A stretch of 12,586 nucleotides of DNA, taken from an uncultured Eubacteriales bacterium. Its GTDB lineage: Bacteria; Bacillota; Clostridia; Oscillospirales; CAG-272. Within the stretch, counting starts at the first letter, position 1. Each line of letters begins with the position of its first letter. The notes under the pieces are model-generated. The model was not told the DNA's origin and did not search any database. It saw nothing but the letters and a program-made list of their open reading frames with translations. This document shows positions 8,744-12,586 of the stretch, one piece after another. Both the position numbers and the translations under genes were made by a program. Location: assembly GCA_900548735.1 (NCBI GenBank), contig URMC01000050.1:1-12586 (forward strand), read 5' to 3'.

Positions 8744-9604
8744 ATGGAAAAAGCAAAGAAACGCATTTCCCCGCTCCTGCCCCCCCTGCTTGCCCTGCTG
8801 CTGGTCCTTGCCGTGACGGTGAGTTCGGTTTTCGCCTGGTTTGCCGTAAACGACAGGGTCACGCCGATGAAATTTCAGTTTGCCCGCATCAATTCCGAAG
8901 TTTATTTTTACGCCGCGGCGGATGAGGGAAAAAACGGCGTGCCGGATCTTCTGCGCGAGGGGTACGCCCCGGCGGCAAACGAGGAAGAGATTCACGCCGC
9001 CTACTACAGGGAAGCCTACTTCTTCAACTATCTCGGGAAACGGGAGGCGAAAACCGACACGGCGGACGAGGAGCGCATTGCCCTTCGCGCAGGGATGGGC
9101 GGCATGGCGCCGAGCGAGATTTACACCTTTAAATGCAGTCTGGTCAACAAAGGCGACTCCACCAACCGCGTGTCGGTATTGCTTGCCGGCAACACGCTGA
9201 CCGGGGGCGCGGCAAACATCCGCGCGGCGCTGGCACTGCGCGTTTGCCGGATGGTAAACGACGGCGGCGACCCCGCAATCACCCCGACCGTGGAGGTCGG
9301 CGCGTGGCAGTATCTTTGCGATACGGCAAAAACGGGCGCAGACGGTGTGAGTTTTGCGGAACTGGCACTCTTTTCCGGCTTTGACCTGTCGGGCATGGAC
9401 AGACAAGTGGAAGCCGAGAAAAACGGGCTTGTGGTCAACGTTTGCGACCTGTGGGTGCAGGTGATGCTGGTGCCGTATGCGGAACTGGCGGCAAACGAAG
9501 CCTTTGTGGGGCTTGGGATTGACGATGCCGCCTATCAGGCGATGCAGGCAACCGGAAACGCCTTTTCACTGGATTTTTCGGTGCTCTTTGAAGTGGATAT
9601 ATAA
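8744..9604 (+). CDS. TasA/camelysin-like exported protein (SipW-type signal), second copy
   Basis: 286 residues; the ATG follows the previous TAA with no gap and has a GGAGG site at 8731-8735 (8-nt spacing) inside the upstream gene. Residues 1-8 are Lys/Arg-rich, 9-30 strongly hydrophobic, followed by F-A-W-F-A-V-N-D (30-37). This is the same motif as in the preceding protein, although the two bodies have little obvious identity. After it comes MKFQFARINSEVYFY, a beta strand in the position of the first strand of TasA-like domains, then an alternating strand-rich body with IYTFKCSLVNKGDSTNRVS, which resembles the 'x-N-x-G' segments of that fold. It ends in a hydrophobic strand (AFSLDFSVLFEVDI). 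It is the last gene of the surface operon, with an intrinsic terminator 23 nt downstream. The likely role is a second matrix or pilus-like subunit. Function is inferred, not shown. Confidence 0.75.
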   Translation: MEKAKKRISPLLPPLLALLLVLAVTVSSVFAWFAVNDRVTPMKFQFARINSEVYFYAAADEGKNGVPDLLREGYAPAANEEEIHAAYYREAYFFNYLGKREAKTDTADEERIALRAGMGGMAPSEIYTFKCSLVNKGDSTNRVSVLLAGNTLTGGAANIRAALALRVCRMVNDGGDPAITPTVEVGAWQYLCDTAKTGADGVSFAELALFSGFDLSGMDRQVEAEKNGLVVNVCDLWVQVMLVPYAELAANEAFVGLGIDDAAYQAMQATGNAFSLDFSVLFEVDI

Positions 9605-9626
9605 AAGGATTTCAAAAAACGGCAAC

Positions 9627-9658
9627 AAAACCGGGGCTTGGAAAACGCCCCGGTTTTT
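9627..9658 (+). terminator. Intrinsic terminator of the surface-protein operon
   Basis: An 8-bp GC-rich stem (ACCGGGGC with GCCCCGGT) is extended by three more A-T pairs, closes a 9-nt loop and ends in a run of five T. It lies 23 nt after the stop codon of the last surface gene. Confidence 0.9.
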
Positions 9659-9666
9659 GTCATTTC

Positions 9667-9701
9667 CGCCCTTTTTCGCGCGCGAAAAAGGGCGCTTTTT
9701 T
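9667..9701 (+). terminator. Second terminator-like perfect palindrome with T run
   Basis: Positions 9667-9694 form a perfect 28-bp inverted repeat centred at 9680/9681, with arms CGCCCTTTTTCGCG and its complement. A run of six T follows at 9696-9701. It may be a back-up terminator. Because it has no unpaired centre, the tip of the stem must open to form a loop. It could instead be a protein-binding palindrome between the two operons. Confidence 0.6.
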
Positions 9702-9756
9702 GCTGTTCAATTTCGGTTGTTTGACTGTTTTCTGTGCAAAAACGCAAAAATGCCCA

Positions 9757-9793
9757 TAGTTTTCGGGACACATCTCCATTATAATTCAAATGT
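9757..9793 (+). promoter_or_regulatory. Candidate tetR promoter with dyad over the -10 box
   Basis: TATAAT at 9780-9785 is a perfect -10 box, and a weak TAGTTT at 9757-9762 could be the -35 box at 17 nt. The -10 box lies in the palindrome ATTATAAT (9778-9785). Matching outer arms ACAT (9770-9773) and ATGT (9790-9793) share its centre, which suits autoregulation by the downstream TetR protein. Confidence 0.45.
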
Positions 9794-9799
9794 AAAAAA

Positions 9800-9816
9800 C
9801 GCCGCCGTCCGCGGCG
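9800..9816 (+). other. Short GC hairpin in the tetR leader
   Basis: CGCCGC at 9800-9805 pairs with GCGGCG at 9811-9816 around a 5-nt loop, ending just before the AGGAGGTG ribosome binding site at 9821-9828. It has no T tail, so it is not a terminator. It could modulate translation or mRNA stability, or be chance in GC-rich DNA. Confidence 0.35.
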
Positions 9817-9835
9817 GGAGAGGAGGTGCCGCGCC

Positions 9836-10384
9836 ATGTCCGGCAAGACCAAAACAGCCATTCAGAAAGCCTTTTTGCAACTGCTTGCCGAAAAGCCCCT
9901 TTCCGCCATCGGCGTGCGCGATATTACCGATGCGTGCGGCATCAGCCGCAACACCTTCTACTACCATTACAAGGACATCTCCGCTCTTCTGGACGAGATG
10001 GTGGCGCAGATTGCAGACGTGCTGATTGCCGCCAGCACCGCAGAGGACGGGGGCGGCAGTTGCGTCAGCAACGCTTATCTGCTTGCCGCCGAAAACAAGA
10101 ACGCGGTGAAAAACATCTACGCCTCGCTGGACAGAGAAACCTATGAAACGTTTCTCATGCGGATGTGCCGCCACACGGCAAGCACGCACGTCTCTCACCT
10201 GCTGACCGGGCACAGCGTGCCCCCGAAAACAAGAGAGCGGCTGGTGCACTTTCTGCAATGCGAGCTGTTCGGCGAGTGCGCCGAATGGATCCGCGGCGGC
10301 ATGACCGGCAACTTTACCGAGATTTATCGCCAAAGCCTTTCCACGTTCTTCCGCATTGCCGACACCCTGCCGGAGGCACAATAA
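9836..10384 (+). CDS. TetR/AcrR-family transcriptional regulator
   Basis: 182 residues; the ATG is preceded by AGGAGGTG at 9821-9828 (7-nt spacing). The N-terminal domain is a TetR helix-turn-helix. An opening helix (TKTAIQKAFLQLLAEKPLSA) is followed by VRDITDACGISRNTFYYHYKD (about residues 27-47), the characteristic second and third helices with the conserved F-Y-x-H-[YF] segment. The rest is a helical ligand-binding and dimerisation domain ending in LQCELFGECAEWIRGGM, a pattern of the short TetR C-terminal domains found near acyl or dihydroxyacetone-type systems. The ligand is not deducible. It is transcribed in the same direction as, and 62 nt before, an acyl carrier protein gene, and likely controls that operon and itself: candidate dyads lie over its own -10 box and in the spacer of the carrier gene's candidate promoter. 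An acyl or polyketide-type effector would fit but is speculation. Confidence 0.93.
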   Translation: MSGKTKTAIQKAFLQLLAEKPLSAIGVRDITDACGISRNTFYYHYKDISALLDEMVAQIADVLIAASTAEDGGGSCVSNAYLLAAENKNAVKNIYASLDRETYETFLMRMCRHTASTHVSHLLTGHSVPPKTRERLVHFLQCELFGECAEWIRGGMTGNFTEIYRQSLSTFFRIADTLPEAQ

Positions 10385-10389
10385 CCCTG

Positions 10390-10417
10390 TTATCCTGCAA
10401 CGATGTTGCGATAAAAT
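10390..10417 (+). promoter_or_regulatory. Candidate promoter with operator dyad before the acyl carrier gene
   Basis: Inverted repeats TTATC-ct-GCAAC (10390-10401) and GTTGC-GATAA (10405-10414) flank GAT, with a 2-nt bulge in the left arm. A weak -35 box TTATCC (10390-10395) and a -10 box TAAAAT (10412-10417) stand 16 nt apart with the dyad between and across them. This is a standard TetR repressor position. An AGTGAGGA ribosome binding site follows at 10432-10439. It is not a terminator because the tract after it is A-rich on this strand. Confidence 0.5.
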
Positions 10418-10446
10418 AAAAAATAAAATAAAGTGAGGATACTGAA

Positions 10447-10695
10447 ATGAACGCAAATGATGTGAAAGCAAAAATCAAAGAGATGCTCTGCGATCGCCTT
10501 GGCATTGAGGCAGGCGAGCTGGAATACGACACGCCCCTGTTTGGCGACGGCATCGGGCTAGACTCGATTGACTCGATGGAAATTATCGCCGCGATTGACG
10601 AGGAGTACGGCGTTTCGATGACGGGCGTGGGCAAAGAGCACTTTCAGAACATTGACGCGCTTGCCGCTTATGTGGTTGCCAACGCGGAGCAATAA
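10447..10695 (+). CDS. Acyl carrier protein
   Basis: 82 residues, the normal length of a stand-alone carrier. The attachment site is G-L-D-S-I-D with Ser40, to which a phosphopantetheinyl transferase would attach the 4'-phosphopantetheine arm. Helix I (about 5-18) and a final helix (FQNIDALAAYVVANAEQ) fit the four-helix carrier fold. The DSID signature preceded by FGDGIGL differs from the common fatty-acid acyl carrier pattern (usually DSLD) and resembles carriers in aryl-polyene and other type II polyketide-like clusters; this is a resemblance by eye. AGTGAGGA at 10432-10439 is 7 nt from the ATG. The gene ends 6 nt before the ketosynthase start, so the two are almost certainly co-transcribed and this carrier probably feeds that enzyme. 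Housekeeping fatty-acid synthesis remains possible but is less likely next to a fused ketosynthase. Confidence 0.93.
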   Translation: MNANDVKAKIKEMLCDRLGIEAGELEYDTPLFGDGIGLDSIDSMEIIAAIDEEYGVSMTGVGKEHFQNIDALAAYVVANAEQ

Positions 10696-10701
10696 GCTGT
10701 C

Positions 10702-12586
10702 ATGACGGACAACAAAAACAGATGCGTGGTCACCGGGATCGGTGCCATCAGCGCCATCGGGAAAAACGTGAACGAATGCTGGGAAAGCATTCTGGCGGGC
10801 AAAACCGGCATTGACCACACGCACACACTTGATACCAAAGACTGCTATGCCGACTTTGCGGCGGAAATCAAGGGCGAATTTGACTGCGGCAACTTTGACC
10901 GCGCCACGGCGCTGTGCCTTTCCGCCGCAAGAGAAGCCCTTGCCGACGCCGGCAAAACCGACTTTGCCGGTGACACGCGCGTGAGCGTGATTATGGGCAG
11001 TTGCGTGGGCGGCGGCAGAAGCATGGAGGAATACTACAAAGGCAAAAAAGACCGGGATACGGTATTGAAAATGCCGATTTCCGCCATTGCCAACCACGTG
11101 GCGGAACTCTGCCATGCGGGCGGTGTGGTGACCAATGTTGCCAATGCCTGCGCCGCGGGCACCATCAGCATTGCCTACGCCGCGGATCTCATCCGCGCGG
11201 GCAAAGCCGACGTGGTGGTGGCAGGCGGCGCCGACGCGTTCTCCTCCGTCCCCTACTCCGGCTTTCTTTCCCTTCACGCGCTGGACGAAAACTCCTGTTC
11301 CCCGTTCAACCGCTCGCACGGCATTACCCTCGGCGAGGGCGCGGGCGCGGTGATTGTGGAATCCTTGGAGCACGCCAAGGCGCGCGGCGCGAAAATCTAT
11401 TGCGAGGTGCTGGGTGCGGGCATCAGCAGTGACGCCTACCATATCACCGCCCCGAGACCGGACGGCGAGGGACAGATGAGCGCCATCCGCTCCGCGATGG
11501 AGCACTCCGGCGTGCCGGAATCCGGCATTGATTACGTCAATGCGCACGGCACGGGCACCGCGAAAAACGACGAGGCGGAGTTCCTTTCCCTGCACACCCT
11601 GTTCGGCGGGAAAAAAGACGACCTTTGCGTCAGCTCCACCAAAGCCATGACAGGGCATTGCCTCGGCGCGGCAGGCGCGATCGAAGCGGTTTTCACCATC
11701 AAAGCGCTGGTGGAAAACACCGTGCCCCCCACGCTCGGCTACAAAGAAGAGGATCTGCCTCTGCTTGCCGAAAAAGCGGGCACGTTTGACTTTGTACCCA
11801 ACGTGGCAAAGAAAAAAGAACTGACCACGGTGATGAACAACTCGTTTGCGTTCGGCGGCAACAACGCCAGTATTCTGTTCAGCAAACAGCCCGGCAACAT
11901 TGCCGACACCGCCAAAAAGCCCGACATTTTCGTGACGGGTCTTGGGTTGGTCACGCCGCTGGGCAACGGCAAAGAGGCGTATCTGAACGCCTGCCGCGAG
12001 GGGTACGTTACCAACGGCAAAGAAGTATTTTCCGCCGTCGGCGCCGAGGATTACGCCGCCGAGGGGCTGAAAATGGCATTTTACCGCAAACTGGATCATT
12101 TCAGCCAGTTGCAGGCGGTTTCGGGCATGAACGCCCTGCGTGACGGCGGCTTTACCGTCACGGCGGAAAACGCCGGCGACATCGGCATGATCATCGGCAC
12201 GGCAGACGGGGCGCTGGGGCCCAGTTGCGAGTTCCAGGAAATCATTGCCGAAAAGGGCAACGCGGCAGGCAGTGCCTTCCGTTTCCCGAATACGGTTTAC
12301 AACGCGGCGGGCGGGTATCTTTCCATCTGCTCCGGCGTGAAGGGCTATAACGTGACCGTGACCAACGGCGCGCAGTCCGGGCTTCAGTCGGTCGCTTACG
12401 CGATGCAGGTCATCCGCAACGGCTGGGAGGACGCGATGCTCGCAACCGGTACGGACGAGAACAGCGAAATCATCTCCGAACTGTACGGAAAACTGGGATT
12501 GGTTGCCGACGAAAAGGTTCGCCCCTACGACCAAAAGAAAGTCTTCTCGCTCTCGGACGGCTCGGTTTCGGCACTGCTTGAAACGG
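10702..12586 (+). CDS. Fused double ketosynthase (KS plus chain-length-factor-like domain), 3'-truncated by the window edge
   Basis: 628 codons are visible from the ATG; the frame is still open at the window edge. Domain 1 (about 1-400) is a complete ketosynthase of FabF/type II polyketide style: catalytic Cys150 in V-A-N-A-C-A-A-G, His282 in N-A-H-G-T-G-T, the K314-x-x-x-G-H319 motif, and N-N-S-F-A-F-G-G near its end. It would perform decarboxylative condensation of a malonyl unit on an acyl carrier. Domain 2 restarts at about residue 408 (D-I-F-V-T-G-L-G-L-V-T-P-L-G) and repeats the fold, but its nucleophile position is Ala557 (N-G-A-Q-S-G), so it cannot condense; the adjacent Gln558 is not in the exact Cys position. 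Domain 2 is about 180 residues short here. KS-KS-like fusions occur in PfaC-type fatty-acid synthases, and separate KS/CLF pairs occur in type II polyketide systems. The ribosome binding site is weak (GGAG at 10686-10689); translation is probably coupled to the carrier gene 6 nt upstream. Confidence 0.92.
   Translation, partial: MTDNKNRCVVTGIGAISAIGKNVNECWESILAGKTGIDHTHTLDTKDCYADFAAEIKGEFDCGNFDRATALCLSAAREALADAGKTDFAGDTRVSVIMGSCVGGGRSMEEYYKGKKDRDTVLKMPISAIANHVAELCHAGGVVTNVANACAAGTISIAYAADLIRAGKADVVVAGGADAFSSVPYSGFLSLHALDENSCSPFNRSHGITLGEGAGAVIVESLEHAKARGAKIYCEVLGAGISSDAYHITAPRPDGEGQMSAIRSAMEHSGVPESGIDYVNAHGTGTAKNDEAEFLSLHTLFGGKKDDLCVSSTKAMTGHCLGAAGAIEAVFTIKALVENTVPPTLGYKEEDLPLLAEKAGTFDFVPNVAKKKELTTVMNNSFAFGGNNASILFSKQPGNIADTAKKPDIFVTGLGLVTPLGNGKEAYLNACREGYVTNGKEVFSAVGAEDYAAEGLKMAFYRKLDHFSQLQAVSGMNALRDGGFTVTAENAGDIGMIIGTADGALGPSCEFQEIIAEKGNAAGSAFRFPNTVYNAAGGYLSICSGVKGYNVTVTNGAQSGLQSVAYAMQVIRNGWEDAMLATGTDENSEIISELYGKLGLVADEKVRPYDQKKVFSLSDGSVSALLET

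Noticed and set aside
7958..9406. Antisense frame of about 482 codons over the two TasA-like genes
   Set aside because: Arg/His/Gln/Gly-rich shadow of two well-supported plus-strand genes with good ribosome binding sites.
9477..10025. Plus-strand open frame that bridges the terminators and the tetR start
   Set aside because: It runs through two strong terminators and overlaps two supported genes in another frame; the product is basic low-complexity sequence.
10397..10431. Terminator after tetR
   Set aside because: The hairpin is followed by an A-rich, not T-rich, tract on the plus strand, and on the minus strand the T-rich tract comes before the hairpin.
12361..12381. Reading the second ketosynthase domain as a canonical CLF with Gln at the Cys position
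   Set aside because: Gap-free alignment on the following Gly and the A-Y-A helix puts Ala557, not Gln558, at the nucleophile position; Gln is one residue later.
10558..12534. Long antisense open frame of about 658 codons over the ketosynthase gene
   Set aside because: It mirrors the plus-strand gene, whose GC-rich codon positions remove stops on the other strand. The plus strand shows clear catalytic motifs; the antisense product is low-complexity with no recognisable domain.

Overview
The window looks like chromosomal DNA of a fairly GC-rich member of the Firmicutes, probably a Clostridia-type gut bacterium. This is an inference from three things: strong AGGAGG-type ribosome binding sites, exported proteins with the TasA/camelysin-like lipid-anchor-proximal motif (A-[FW]-F after the hydrophobic segment), and GC-rich third codon positions. 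All six genes lie on the plus strand in two separate transcription units.

Region 1 (positions 1 to about 9660) is a surface-protein operon. It holds a giant exported protein cut by the left window edge, a second giant protein with a related layout, and two smaller proteins of about 250-290 residues. The three genes whose starts are visible all begin with a Lys-rich tail and one hydrophobic segment ending in A-F-F or A-W-F. This resembles the SipW-dependent TasA/camelysin type of biofilm-fibre proteins. The two giants share a series of modules: beta-helix-like strands, an atrophied bacterial Ig-like domain, beta-rich modules and a short leucine-rich repeat block. The first giant also has an internal duplication and a C-terminal array of about 80-residue repeats rich in Tyr, Asn, Ser and Thr. 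The genes are packed tightly (29-nt gap, 14-nt overlap, 0-nt gap) and the operon ends in a clear intrinsic terminator, followed by a second GC-rich palindrome with a T run.

Region 2 (about 9700 to the right edge) starts a different system: a TetR-family regulator, an acyl carrier protein with the G-L-D-S-I-D phosphopantetheine site, and a long ketosynthase gene that runs off the window. The ketosynthase polypeptide carries a complete Cys-His-His condensing domain followed by a second ketosynthase-like domain whose catalytic Cys is replaced by Ala. This suggests a fused KS-chain-length-factor pair. Taken together this looks like the first part of a type II polyketide, aryl-polyene-like or specialised fatty-acid operon under TetR control. 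A dyad that sits exactly in the spacer of a candidate promoter before the acyl carrier gene is a plausible operator.

I see no tRNA, rRNA, CRISPR array, insertion sequence or attachment site. There is no non-coding stretch longer than 300 bases; the longest gap is 9605-9835, which holds the terminators and the tetR promoter region.
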